Shown here piece after piece: positions 8,654 through 18,063 of a stretch of DNA of 64,000 nucleotides. How positions within the stretch are numbered: position 1 is the first letter of the stretch; the number at the start of each line of letters is the position of its first letter. Below the pieces are notes generated by a model. It was not told the origin of the DNA and did not search any database. It saw only the letters and a program-made list of their open reading frames with translations. Made by a program: the position numbers and the translations under genes. Source of the DNA: Enterobacteriaceae endosymbiont of Donacia clavipes (GTDB lineage: Bacteria; Pseudomonadota; Gammaproteobacteria; Enterobacterales; Enterobacteriaceae). The stretch covers positions 393,275 to 457,274 of the forward strand of contig NZ_CP046208.1 of the NCBI RefSeq assembly GCF_012570365.1, given 5' to 3'.

Positions 8654-10936
8654 ATGAAACAAAATTTATTTGTTATAAAAAGAAATAAAAATAAAGAATT
8701 AATAAATTTAGATAAAATAAATTTAATATTATTTCGTGCTTCACAAAATTTAAAAAATATTTCTTTATCGAAAATAAAAAAAAAACTATGTTTACAATTA
8801 TATAATAAAATTAGTACAATAGATATTCATAATATTATTATTAAAATTACAGCAGATCTTATTTCTGAAAAATATCCTGATTATCAATATATGGCAGCTA
8901 GATTAGTTATTTTTAATTTAAGAAAACAAGCATATAAAAAATTTGTGCCACCTAAATTATATAATCATGTAAAAAATATGGTTAGTTTACGAAAATATGA
9001 TAAATTTCTTTTAAAAAAGTATTCTAAAGAAGATTTTAATTTAATGGATAATTTTATTGATCATAATCGTGATATGAATTTTTCATATGCAGGTATCAAA
9101 CAATTAGAAGGTAAATATTTAGTTAAAAATAGAATAACAGGGAAAATTTATGAAAGTGCACAGTTTTTATATATTTTAATTTCAGCTTGTTTATTTGCTA
9201 AATATCCATCTAATAAAAGAATGCATTATATAAAAAATTTTTATGATGCTGTTTCTACTTTTCAGATTTCTTTACCAACACCAATTATGTCAGGTGTTCG
9301 TACTACAACTAAACAATTTAGTTCATGTATTTTAATTGAATGTGGAGATAATATTGACTCAATTAATGCTACTACGAGTAGTATTATAAAATATGTTTCT
9401 CAAAAAGCAGGTATAGGAATTAATGCAGGAAGAATTCGTGCTGTAGGTAGTCCTATTAGAAATGGAGAAGCATTTCATACTGGATGTATTCCATTTTATA
9501 AACATTTTCAAACAGCAATTAAATCATGTTCTCAAGGAGGTGTAAGAGGAGGAGCAGGTACATTATTTTATCCTTTATGGCATTTTGAAATTACAAATTT
9601 ATTGGTATTAAAAAATAATAGAGGGATAGACTCTAATAGAGTTAGACATATCGATTATGGTGTACAAATTAATAAATTATTTTATAAACGTTTAATTAAC
9701 AACGAAAAAATAACTTTATTTAGTCCATCAGATGTTCCTAAATTATATGAATTATTTTTTTCAAATCAGAAAAAATTTCAAAAATTTTATGAGAAATATG
9801 AAAAAGATATTAATATTAGAAAAAAAAAAATTAATGCTGTTGATTTATTTTCATTAATTATGCAAGAACGTACTTCAACAGGAAGAATTTATATACAAAA
9901 TGTTGACCATTGTAATACTCACTCTGCATTTAATCCCAAAAAAGCACCTATAAAACAATCTAATTTATGTTTAGAAATTACTTTACCTACTAAAATTTTA
10001 AATAAAATAGATGATCCTAATGGTGAAATTGGATTATGTACTTTAGCTGCTCTTAATTTAGGTAAAATTAAAAATTTAAATGAAATAAAAAATTTGTCAA
10101 ATTTAATAGTAAGAGCATTAAATTGTTTATTAGATTATCAAGATTATTTGATTCCTGCAGCTAAAAAATCAGCTTTAAAACGTAGATCTTTAGGTATTGG
10201 GGTAATTAATCTTGCTTATTATTTAGCAAAAAATAATGTTCGTTATTCTGATAATAGTGCTAATAATTTAATTCATAAAACTTTTGAAGTTATACAATAT
10301 TATTTATTAAAATCATCTAATGATTTAGCTAAAAAAGAAGGATGTTGTCCATTATTTAATGAAACTAATTATTCGAAAGGTATATTACCTATTGATACAT
10401 ATAAAAAATATATTGATAATATTCATACAGAATCATTACATTGTGATTGGAATTATTTAAGAAAAAAAATAAAAAAATATGGATTACGTAATTCTACTTT
10501 ATCTGCTTTAATGCCATCTGAAACTTCTTCTCAAATATCTAATGCAACAAATGGAATTGAACCTCCTAGAGGATTTATTAGTATAAAATTATCTAAAAAT
10601 GGTATTTTAAAACAAGTTGTACCTGAATTTTTAAAATTAAAAGAAAAATATGAATTATTATGGAATATACCTGATAATTCTGGATATTTAAATTTAATTG
10701 GTATAATGCAAAAATTTATTGATCAATCTATTTCTACAAATATAAATTATGATCCTACTCGTTTTTATAATAATAAGATTCCTATGGAACAATTATTAAA
10801 AGATTTATTAATGGCCTATAAATTAGGTATTAAAACTTTATATTATCAAAATACAAGAGATGGAGCAAAAGATATTCAAAATGAAAATATTTTAGAAAAA
10901 AATAGTATTTGTAAAAATGGAACATGTACACTTTAA
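8654..10936 (+). CDS. nrdA: ribonucleoside-diphosphate reductase 1 subunit alpha
   Basis: Class Ia reductase large subunit that makes deoxynucleotides from ribonucleoside diphosphates under aerobic conditions. 760 residues (761 in E. coli). It has the N-terminal ATP cone (VIKRNKNKELINLDKI), Cys225 in SSCILIECGD, the active-site segment NLCLEI, the Cys in IGLCTLAALN and a C-terminal redox pair CKNGTC four residues apart. All catalytic positions seen are intact. nrdB follows after 33 bp, forming an operon. The oxygen-dependent enzyme fits the cytochrome bd maturation genes at 53-56 kb. Confidence 0.98.
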   Translation: MKQNLFVIKRNKNKELINLDKINLILFRASQNLKNISLSKIKKKLCLQLYNKISTIDIHNIIIKITADLISEKYPDYQYMAARLVIFNLRKQAYKKFVPPKLYNHVKNMVSLRKYDKFLLKKYSKEDFNLMDNFIDHNRDMNFSYAGIKQLEGKYLVKNRITGKIYESAQFLYILISACLFAKYPSNKRMHYIKNFYDAVSTFQISLPTPIMSGVRTTTKQFSSCILIECGDNIDSINATTSSIIKYVSQKAGIGINAGRIRAVGSPIRNGEAFHTGCIPFYKHFQTAIKSCSQGGVRGGAGTLFYPLWHFEITNLLVLKNNRGIDSNRVRHIDYGVQINKLFYKRLINNEKITLFSPSDVPKLYELFFSNQKKFQKFYEKYEKDINIRKKKINAVDLFSLIMQERTSTGRIYIQNVDHCNTHSAFNPKKAPIKQSNLCLEITLPTKILNKIDDPNGEIGLCTLAALNLGKIKNLNEIKNLSNLIVRALNCLLDYQDYLIPAAKKSALKRRSLGIGVINLAYYLAKNNVRYSDNSANNLIHKTFEVIQYYLLKSSNDLAKKEGCCPLFNETNYSKGILPIDTYKKYIDNIHTESLHCDWNYLRKKIKKYGLRNSTLSALMPSETSSQISNATNGIEPPRGFISIKLSKNGILKQVVPEFLKLKEKYELLWNIPDNSGYLNLIGIMQKFIDQSISTNINYDPTRFYNNKIPMEQLLKDLLMAYKLGIKTLYYQNTRDGAKDIQNENILEKNSICKNGTCTL

Positions 10937-10969
10937 TTTTAAAATTTTAATAATAATTTGGATGATAAA

Positions 10970-12100
10970 ATGAGTTATACTACTTTTTCTAATAAAAAAA
11001 ATAATCAATTAAAAGAACCTATGTTTTTTGGACAATCTGTTAATATTGCTCGTTATGATCAACAAAAATATAATTTTTTTGAAAATTTAATTGAAAAACA
11101 ATTAAGTTTTTTTTGGAGACCTGAAGAGGTAGATATATCATATGATCGTATTCATTATCAAAATTTACCAAAACATGAAAAACATATATTTATTAGTAAT
11201 TTAAAATATCAAACTTTATTAGATTCAATTCAAGGACGTAGTCCTAATATAGCATTTTTACCATTAATTTCTATACCAGAATTAGAAACATGGGTAGAAA
11301 CTTGGTCTTTTTTTGAAACAATACATTCTCGATCTTATACTCACATAATTAGAAATATTGTAAATGATCCATCAATAATTTTTGATGATATCATCACTAA
11401 TAATAATATTATTCTTAGGACAAAAGATATTATTAAATATTATGATGAACTTATTGAATTAACAAATTATTGGCATTTATTTGGCGAAGGAATTTTTAGA
11501 TTAAATAAAAAAAAAATTGTAATTAGTTTATATAATTTAAAAAAAAAATTATATTTATGTTTAATGAGTGTTAACATTTTAGAAGCTATTAGATTTTATG
11601 TAAGTTTTGCATGTTCTTTTGCATTTGCTGAAAGAGAATTAATGGAAGGTAATGCAAAAATAATTAGATTTATAGCTCGTGATGAATATTTACATATGAT
11701 TGGTACTCAGTATATACTTAATATTATGCAAAAAGGAATAGAAGACAAAGAAATGGCAAAAATTGCTACTGAATGCGAAAAAACATGTTACAAATTATTT
11801 CTTGATGCATCTATACAAGAACAACAATGGGCTGAATATTTATTTTCCAATGGAATTATGATAGGATTAAACAAAAATATTTTATGTAAATATATTAAAT
11901 ATATTACTAATATTAGAATGAATAAAGTTGGATTAAAAAGTCCATTTTCAATTACTAAAAATCCTATTCCATGGATTAATTCTTGGTTAATATCAGATAA
12001 TGTTCAAATGGCACCTCAAGAAGTAGAAGTAAGTTCTTATTTAATAGGTCAAGTTGATTCTACAGTAGATATTAAAAAATTTAAAAATTTTAAATTATAA
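10970..12100 (+). CDS. nrdB: ribonucleoside-diphosphate reductase 1 subunit beta
   Basis: Di-iron tyrosyl-radical subunit of class Ia reductase. 376 residues from the ATG at 10970 ([10 protein letters not shown]), matching the E. coli length and start. The in-frame TTG at 10958 is less likely, and GGATGAT acts as the Shine-Dalgarno. The radical tyrosine lies in HSRSYTHI (Tyr123 counting Met). Iron ligands are present in [27 protein letters not shown] and ARDEYLHM. The C-terminus KNFKL is the NrdA-binding tail. Confidence 0.98.
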   Translation: MSYTTFSNKKNNQLKEPMFFGQSVNIARYDQQKYNFFENLIEKQLSFFWRPEEVDISYDRIHYQNLPKHEKHIFISNLKYQTLLDSIQGRSPNIAFLPLISIPELETWVETWSFFETIHSRSYTHIIRNIVNDPSIIFDDIITNNNIILRTKDIIKYYDELIELTNYWHLFGEGIFRLNKKKIVISLYNLKKKLYLCLMSVNILEAIRFYVSFACSFAFAERELMEGNAKIIRFIARDEYLHMIGTQYILNIMQKGIEDKEMAKIATECEKTCYKLFLDASIQEQQWAEYLFSNGIMIGLNKNILCKYIKYITNIRMNKVGLKSPFSITKNPIPWINSWLISDNVQMAPQEVEVSSYLIGQVDSTVDIKKFKNFKL

Positions 12101-12112
12101 TTTTATTAATTA

Positions 12113-12147
12113 ATGACTGTTATAAATACAATTTATATAACAGTCAT
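12113..12147. terminator. hairpin between convergent nrdB and arcD
   Basis: Perfect 12-bp inverted repeat (12113-12124 with 12136-12147) with a central ACTGTTA/TAACAGT and an 11-base loop. Convergent flanking genes suggest two-way termination. Confidence 0.65.
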
Positions 12148-12187
12148 ATAAGTGTCATATAAGTATGCTATATATATTTATTGTAAT

Positions 12188-13579
12188 TTATTTTTTAATA
12201 AAATAAATAGCATAAAAAGATATTATTAATAAAATAAAACAATAAAGTTTTTCTTTATTATTTAATAATAAAATATTTTTATTAGCTATTTTAGTTAAAA
12301 TTAAAAATATTAAACCAAGAGTATATAAAATTAATGAAAATAATAAATTTAAAAATCCTGCTGCATATAATAACCAAATAGTATAAATACAAGAACCTAG
12401 ACTAATAAATAAATTATATTTATTAAATTTTTTTATAGATATTTTAAATAAATATGCTCCAACTAAAAAATATGGTATTAATATCATTTCAGATGCAATA
12501 GTTAATAAATTATTATAATCTAATTTAGTTAACCAAATTAACATTAGACATAATTGTATACTAATATTAGTAAACCATAAAGCATATGATGGTGATTTAT
12601 TTTGATTTTGTTTAGACATTATTATCGGAAATATTTTATTTTTTGCAGCTATACATGGTACTTCTGCTGCCATAATTGTCCAACTAAGATAGGATCCACA
12701 GACTGATATAATTAATCCCAATATGGCAAATATATAACCCCATTTACCAAGTAATATTGTCATAATTCCTGCCATAGATGGATTTTTCATATTAGCTAAA
12801 TCTAATCTATTCATAATACCAAAAGATAATAATGTTACTAATAAATATATAGATAATGTAATTATTATGGCTAAAAATGTTGATTTTTCTATATCTTTAA
12901 AATTTTTAGCTTTAGAAGATAAAATAATAGCACCTTCTACACCAATAAATACCCATAAAGTAATTAACATAGTATCTTTTATTTGTTTTAAGATGGGAAT
13001 ATTTAAATTAATTCCCATTAAATCTATATTAAATTTTTTTAAATTAAAAGCAATAATCGATAAAAATATAAAAATAAATAAAGGAATTAATTTACATAAT
13101 GTTACTATTATATTTATAATAGATGCAGTTTTTGTTCCTTTAAGTAATAAAAAATGAATTAACCATAATAAAATAGAAGATCCTAATATAGCTTGCCATG
13201 TATTACCATTTCCAAAAAAAATATGATTTGGAGTATCAATAAAAAAACTTATAGCAGAAAATACAATAACTAAATAAGAAACATTAGCAATTACAGCACA
13301 TAACCAATAACCCCATGCTGAATAAAAACCAATTAATTTACCAAAGCCATCTTTAGCATATGCAAAAATACTTCCTTGAAAATTAGGTTTTAATTGATTT
13401 AATAATAACATAGTTTTGGCTAAAAAAATAATTCCTAGACCAGTAATACTCCATCCTATAATTAATGCAATAGGACTTGCAATAGCTGCCATATTTTGAG
13501 GTAAGCTAAATACTCCAGCACCTAACATGGAACTAAGTACTAATGATGTAAGTGCTATAAGGTTTAATTTTTTATTCAA
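12188..13579 (-). CDS. arcD: arginine:ornithine antiporter, ArcD/YdgI family (APC superfamily)
   Basis: Inner-membrane amino-acid exchanger of 463 residues with about 12-13 hydrophobic segments. The N-terminal segment LTSLVLSSMLGAGVFSLPQN carries the APC-superfamily substrate-binding GAG motif. Long identical stretches with E. coli YdgI are recognisable: SAWGYWLCAVIANVSYLVIV, NTWQAI, TLWVFIGVEGA, SVCGSYLSWTIMAAEVP and LLTIASEMILIPYFLVGA. The arginine/ornithine assignment is from family; the true substrate in this organism is unproven. No arc catabolic genes are adjacent. It is the only dedicated amino-acid exchanger in the window, and an arginine-responsive repressor (ArgR) is retained near 59 kb. 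Confidence 0.85.
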   Translation of the reverse strand: MNKKLNLIALTSLVLSSMLGAGVFSLPQNMAAIASPIALIIGWSITGLGIIFLAKTMLLLNQLKPNFQGSIFAYAKDGFGKLIGFYSAWGYWLCAVIANVSYLVIVFSAISFFIDTPNHIFFGNGNTWQAILGSSILLWLIHFLLLKGTKTASIINIIVTLCKLIPLFIFIFLSIIAFNLKKFNIDLMGINLNIPILKQIKDTMLITLWVFIGVEGAIILSSKAKNFKDIEKSTFLAIIITLSIYLLVTLLSFGIMNRLDLANMKNPSMAGIMTILLGKWGYIFAILGLIISVCGSYLSWTIMAAEVPCIAAKNKIFPIIMSKQNQNKSPSYALWFTNISIQLCLMLIWLTKLDYNNLLTIASEMILIPYFLVGAYLFKISIKKFNKYNLFISLGSCIYTIWLLYAAGFLNLLFSLILYTLGLIFLILTKIANKNILLLNNKEKLYCFILLIISFYAIYFIKK

Positions 13580-13710
13580 AATAATTCCTTTAAACTATAT
13601 AAATTATTAATTTTTAATGATTTATTTAAATATTAATTTTTAAAATAAAAATTTTATTTAAAGTAATAAAAAATATTTTATAAAAAAATTTTATATAATA
13701 TAAATATATT

Positions 13711-14460
13711 TTATACTGGATTATATATATCTATAAAATTAGTTTTTAAATTAAATTTTTGTTTTAACCATTTACCTAACATAATTACACCTCCTTTTTC
13801 AGTTGCATGATGTCCTGCACTAATAAAATGTATACCATATTCTTTTGCAATATGAATATTCATTTCTGATACTTCTCCCGTAATAAAAACATCTATATTA
13901 AAATTTACTATTTCTTCAAAAAATTTTTGTCCAGCTCCACTACACCAAGCTATTTTATGAATTTTTTTAGATTTATTTTTACCAAAATGCAATGGTATAC
14001 GATTTAATTTATTTGTAATTTTTAAAATAAAATCTTTTATATTAATTTTTTTTTTTAAATATCCGTAAAAAATAAAAGGATTTATTTTACCATGAATATT
14101 TATATCTAATAAATTTGCTAAATAAACATTATTTCCTATTTCAGAATTTAAATCTAAAGGTAAATGCCAGCTATATAAATTAATATTATTTATTAAAATT
14201 GTATGTATTCTTTTTTTTTTATGACCTTTTATAATGGGAGATTCATTTTTCCAAAAATATCCATGATGTACTATAATAGCATCTGCTTTAAGTTTAACAG
14301 CAAAATTTAATAATTTTTGACAAGCAGTTACTCCCATTATAATATTTTTTATATATTTTTTACCTTCTATTTGTAATCCATTTGGAACACAATCTTTTAT
14401 ATTCAATTTTATATTTAATTTATTATTAATAATTATTTCTAATTTTGTATTATTTATCAT
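13711..14460 (-). CDS. ybgI: Nif3-like dinuclear metal protein YbgI
   Basis: Member of the NIF3/YbgI (DUF34) family, hexameric metal-binding proteins, often annotated as GTP cyclohydrolase I type 2 homologues. The physiological role is not settled. 249 residues (247 in E. coli). Metal-site motifs are present: DAIIVHHGYFWK near the N-terminus, WHLPLDLN in the middle, and AGHHATEKGG near the C-terminus. CVPNGLQIEG and DVFITGEVSE are also typical. It stands alone, 131 bp downstream of arcD read on the plus strand. Confidence 0.93.
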   Translation of the reverse strand: MINNTKLEIIINNKLNIKLNIKDCVPNGLQIEGKKYIKNIIMGVTACQKLLNFAVKLKADAIIVHHGYFWKNESPIIKGHKKKRIHTILINNINLYSWHLPLDLNSEIGNNVYLANLLDINIHGKINPFIFYGYLKKKINIKDFILKITNKLNRIPLHFGKNKSKKIHKIAWCSGAGQKFFEEIVNFNIDVFITGEVSEMNIHIAKEYGIHFISAGHHATEKGGVIMLGKWLKQKFNLKTNFIDIYNPV

Positions 14461-14670
14461 ATGTATTTTTTATAATTTATATATACTAAATTTATATTTT
14501 TAAAATTATAATAATAAATATTATATTTTAAAATTTTTTATTTTTTATTTTAATAAAATATTTTTATTTGTATAATTATAGATTTAAAATATTAAATTAA
14601 ATTTATATTAATTATTTAAAATTTTAATTTTAAATTAAATTTAAAATTATATTATATATAAGGAATTTAT

Positions 14671-16047
14671 ATGTTTGCTAACTTAAGTAAAAAATTATCT
14701 AAAACATTATTAAAAATCAGAAATTATGGACGTTTAACAGAAAAAAATATAAAAGAAACTTTAAATGAAATTTATATAAATTTATTAGAAGCTGATGTAG
14801 CTTTAGAAGTTATTAAAAAAATTATTAATAAAATAAAAAAAAAAGCAATTGGAATAAAAATTAATAATAGTTTTACTCCAGGTCAAGAATTCATAAAATT
14901 AGTAAAAAAAAATTTAATTAAAATCATGGATTCTTCACATAAAAGTATTAATATAGCTACTCAACCTCCTGCAGTAATATTATTTACTGGATTACAAGGA
15001 GTAGGTAAAACAACAAGTGTTGTAAAATTAGCATATTTTTTGAAAAAAAAATATAAAAAAAAAATTATTGTTGTTTCAACTGATATATATAGACCTGCAG
15101 CTATACAACAATTAAAAATTTTAGCAAAAAGTGTAAAAATAGATTATTTTAAAATAAGTCAAAAAAATTTTCCTATAGAAATATCTAAAAAAGTATTACA
15201 TCATGCTAAAATTAATTTTTATGATATAATAATAGTTGATACAGCAGGAAGATTACATATTAATAATGTAATGATGGAAGAAATAAAAAATATTCATAAA
15301 ATACTTAATCCTATAGAAACAATATTTGTTATTGATGCAATGACAGGACAAGATTCAATTAATAGTGCTAAAAAATTTAATGAAATATTACCTATAACAG
15401 GAATTTTTTTAACAAAAGCAGATAGTGATACTAGAGGTGGTGCAGTTTTATCAGTTAAATATATAATAAAAAAACCAATAAAATTTATTGGTACTGGAGA
15501 AAAAATTAATAATATAGATATATTCTCTCCTGAGAAAATTGTATCTAAAATATTAGGAATGTCTTCTGAATTAGCTATTATTAAAAATATACAAAAAAAA
15601 ATTAATCTTAAAAAAAATAAAAAATTAATTCAAAAATTACAAAATAAAAATCATTTAAATTTACAAGATTTTGTAGATCAATTAGAACAAATAAAACAAA
15701 TAGGAAGTCAAAATATTAATATTTTATTAAAAAAAATGAAATTAAATAATATACAACATTTTACACATCCTATAATGAATATTATTAATATAGATAATGA
15801 GACCATTATTAATATAAAAACTATAATGAATTCAATGACTAATTTAGAAAAAAAAAATATTGATATAATTAATTTTTCTAGAAAAAAAAGAATATCTTCT
15901 GGATCTGGTGTTTCTATTTTAAAAATAAATGTTATAATAAAATATTATAATCAAATGAAATTAATTACTAAAAAAATGAAAAAAAATGGTAATATACATA
16001 GAATAATTAAAAATATAAAAAATTTTTTAGGAAAGAAATTTTTTTAA
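14671..16047 (+). CDS. ffh: signal recognition particle protein Ffh
   Basis: SRP54 GTPase that with 4.5S RNA targets nascent inner-membrane proteins. 458 residues (453 in E. coli). It has the N domain, a G domain with GLQGVGKTTS, DTAGR and TKADSDTRGG, and a C-terminal M domain (RISSGSGVS; several methionines including MKLITKKMKKNG). An AAGGA Shine-Dalgarno precedes the ATG. It heads the cluster ffh-rpsP-rimM-trmD-rplS, the same order as E. coli. No 4.5S RNA gene was recognised in the window. Confidence 0.97.
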   Translation: MFANLSKKLSKTLLKIRNYGRLTEKNIKETLNEIYINLLEADVALEVIKKIINKIKKKAIGIKINNSFTPGQEFIKLVKKNLIKIMDSSHKSINIATQPPAVILFTGLQGVGKTTSVVKLAYFLKKKYKKKIIVVSTDIYRPAAIQQLKILAKSVKIDYFKISQKNFPIEISKKVLHHAKINFYDIIIVDTAGRLHINNVMMEEIKNIHKILNPIETIFVIDAMTGQDSINSAKKFNEILPITGIFLTKADSDTRGGAVLSVKYIIKKPIKFIGTGEKINNIDIFSPEKIVSKILGMSSELAIIKNIQKKINLKKNKKLIQKLQNKNHLNLQDFVDQLEQIKQIGSQNINILLKKMKLNNIQHFTHPIMNIINIDNETIINIKTIMNSMTNLEKKNIDIINFSRKKRISSGSGVSILKINVIIKYYNQMKLITKKMKKNGNIHRIIKNIKNFLGKKFF

Positions 16048-16072
16048 AATTTAAAATATAAGGAAAATAATT

Positions 16073-16306
16073 ATGGTTATAATTAGATTATCTAGAAAAG
16101 GAATAAAAAAAAAACCTTTTTATCAAATAATTGTTACAGATAATAGAAATGCTAGAGACGGTCGTTTTATAGAAAAATTAGGTTATTTTAATCCATTTCA
16201 TATAAATAAAAGTAAAAAAAATTTATTTTTTAATAAAGAAAGAATTAATTTTTGGATATCTAAAGGTGCTATTCTTTCAAAAAGAGTGTATAATTTGTTA
16301 AAGTAA
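16073..16306 (+). CDS. rpsP: 30S ribosomal protein S16
   Basis: 77 residues (82 in E. coli). It starts MVIIRLSRKGIKKKPFYQI and continues VTDNRNARDGRFIEKLGYFNP, a near-textbook S16. It is 25 bp after ffh and heads the rpsP-rimM-trmD-rplS operon, with an AAGGA ribosome-binding site. The C-terminus is a few residues shorter than usual. Confidence 0.97.
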   Translation: MVIIRLSRKGIKKKPFYQIIVTDNRNARDGRFIEKLGYFNPFHINKSKKNLFFNKERINFWISKGAILSKRVYNLLK

Positions 16307-16332
16307 TTTTTATTTTTACTTATATATAAATT

Positions 16333-16854
16333 ATGTTAAAAAAAAAGATAATTTTAGGAAAATTTGGTAAAGTTTATGGTATAAAAGGGTGGATTAGATT
16401 ATTTTCTTATACTCAAAATAAAATAGATATTTTTTTTTATAAAAATTTATTTATTTTAGATAATAAAAAAAAAATTTTATTTTTAAATTTTAACAAATAT
16501 ATTTTAAAAAAAAAAAGTTATATTGTTCAAGTTAATCATTTTTGTAAGAATGAAGATACAATTAGTTTTGTTAATCATAAAATTTACATATTTAAATATA
16601 ATTTAATTAAATATAAAAATAAAGATGAATATTATTGGAATGATATAATTGGATGTAAAGTAATTAATATTAAAAAAATTTATATTGGTATAGTTAATAA
16701 TATTATGGAAACAAAAATTCATGATATTATTATAATTAAATCTAATCTTATAAATATAAATAAAAATAATATATTAATACCATTTATTGAAAATAAGATA
16801 ATAAAAAAAATAGATTTAATTAATAATTATATAATAATAGACTGGTATTTATAA
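16333..16854 (+). CDS. rimM: ribosome maturation factor RimM
   Basis: Assists assembly of the 30S head by binding S19. 173 residues (182 in E. coli). It has the N-terminal GKFGKVYGIKGWIRL, a mid-protein YYWNDIIGCKV joining the RimM N-domain to the PRC-barrel-like C-domain, and a terminal VDW-like IIDWYL. Divergence from E. coli is high between these motifs. Operon position between rpsP and trmD supports the call. Confidence 0.93.
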   Translation: MLKKKIILGKFGKVYGIKGWIRLFSYTQNKIDIFFYKNLFILDNKKKILFLNFNKYILKKKSYIVQVNHFCKNEDTISFVNHKIYIFKYNLIKYKNKDEYYWNDIIGCKVINIKKIYIGIVNNIMETKIHDIIIIKSNLININKNNILIPFIENKIIKKIDLINNYIIIDWYL

Positions 16855-16877
16855 TTTTGTGGTATAAAAAAATTATT

Positions 16878-17648
16878 ATGTGGATTAATGTTATTAGTTT
16901 ATTTCCTGAAATGTTTCAAACAATTCTTAATTATGGTTTAATTAATAAAGGGATAAAAAGAAAATTATTAAATATTAATTTTTTTAATCCTAGAGATTTT
17001 ACTGATAATAAAAATAGAAAAGTAGATGATTATATTTATGGGGGAGGAGATGGTGTTATATTAAAAGCCGAACCATTAATAAAATCTATTTATCAAGCAA
17101 AATTAAATATGAAAAATAATGTTAAATTAATTTACTTATCTCCACAAGGTAAAAAAATTAATATTTCTTTAATTAAAAAATTAATGTTATATAAAAACAT
17201 AATATTAATTTGTGGTAGATATAAAGGTATAGATGAACGTATCATTAATAATTTTGTAGATGAAGAAATTTCTATAGGAGATTATATTCTTAGTGGTGGA
17301 GAATTACCTGCAATGGTTTTAATAGATATATTAGTAAGACAAATTCCTGGAGTATTAAATAAAATTTCATCAGGAAATACTGATTCATTTTTTAATAATG
17401 GTTTATTAGATTCACCGAATTATACTCGTCCTCAAAAATTAAAAAATTTATTAAAAAATAAAGTTCCTTCTGTATTATTATCAGGAAATCATAAAAAAAT
17501 AAAAGAGTGGAGATTAAAACAATCATTAGGTATTACTTGGTTAAAAAGATTGGATTTATTTAAAAAAAAAAAATTAACTCAAAAAGAAGAAATTTTATTT
17601 AATGAATTTAAAAATTATTATTTTAAAAAAAAAAATTTTTTGGAGTAA
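16878..17648 (+). CDS. trmD: tRNA (guanine-37-N1)-methyltransferase TrmD
   Basis: Makes m1G37, which prevents +1 frameshifting. 256 residues (255 in E. coli). It starts [13 protein letters not shown] at the ATG 16878, matching the family; the in-frame TTG at 16857 would add seven residues without homology. SPOUT trefoil-knot motifs are present: [40 protein letters not shown], and the catalytic region [19 protein letters not shown]. Confidence 0.97.
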   Translation: MWINVISLFPEMFQTILNYGLINKGIKRKLLNINFFNPRDFTDNKNRKVDDYIYGGGDGVILKAEPLIKSIYQAKLNMKNNVKLIYLSPQGKKINISLIKKLMLYKNIILICGRYKGIDERIINNFVDEEISIGDYILSGGELPAMVLIDILVRQIPGVLNKISSGNTDSFFNNGLLDSPNYTRPQKLKNLLKNKVPSVLLSGNHKKIKEWRLKQSLGITWLKRLDLFKKKKLTQKEEILFNEFKNYYFKKKNFLE

Positions 17649-17652
17649 GAAA

Positions 17653-18015
17653 ATGAATAATATTATTAAATATATAGAACAAGAACAAATTAAAAATTAT
17701 AAAAAATTTCCTTTATTTAGATCTGGAGACACATTAAAAATAAAAATATGGGTTGTTGAAGGTACAAAAAAAAGACTTCAAAATTTTGTAGGAACTGTTA
17801 TTTCAATAACTAAAAAAAATAGTTTTAATTGTTCCTTTACTGTTAGAAAATTATCTAATGGCATTGGAATTGAAAGAGTTTTTCCTTTATATTCTAAAAT
17901 AATTAATTCTATTAAAGTGGAAAAAAAAGGTTATGTAAGAAAATCAAAATTATATTATTTACGTCAATTAACAGGTAAAGCAGCACGTATTAAGGAAAAA
18001 ATTAATTTTTCATAA
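17653..18015 (+). CDS. rplS: 50S ribosomal protein L19
   Basis: 120 residues (115 in E. coli). The start is the ATG at 17653 ([15 protein letters not shown]), five bases after the trmD stop, with a GGAG Shine-Dalgarno at 17642-17645 inside the end of trmD. An upstream in-frame ATG would only translate the overlapping trmD end. Motifs: [54 protein letters not shown]. Last gene of the operon. Confidence 0.97.
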   Translation: MNNIIKYIEQEQIKNYKKFPLFRSGDTLKIKIWVVEGTKKRLQNFVGTVISITKKNSFNCSFTVRKLSNGIGIERVFPLYSKIINSIKVEKKGYVRKSKLYYLRQLTGKAARIKEKINFS

Positions 18016-18025
18016 TAAATTTTTT

Positions 18026-18063
18026 TAATAAATTATTTTATATAATTTATTATTTTTTTTTTT
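18026..18063 (+). terminator. intrinsic terminator of the rplS operon, overlapping recD
   Basis: Perfect 11-bp stem (18026-18036 with 18042-18052), five-base loop, then eleven T (18053-18063). The downstream half lies inside the last codons of the convergent recD, so the same bases serve as terminator and coding sequence. Confidence 0.8.

Noticed and set aside
12867..13157. 96-codon open frame on the plus strand inside arcD
   Set aside because: Fully antisense to a well-recognised membrane transporter; no protein-family resemblance and no ribosome-binding site. A/T-rich DNA gives many such frames.
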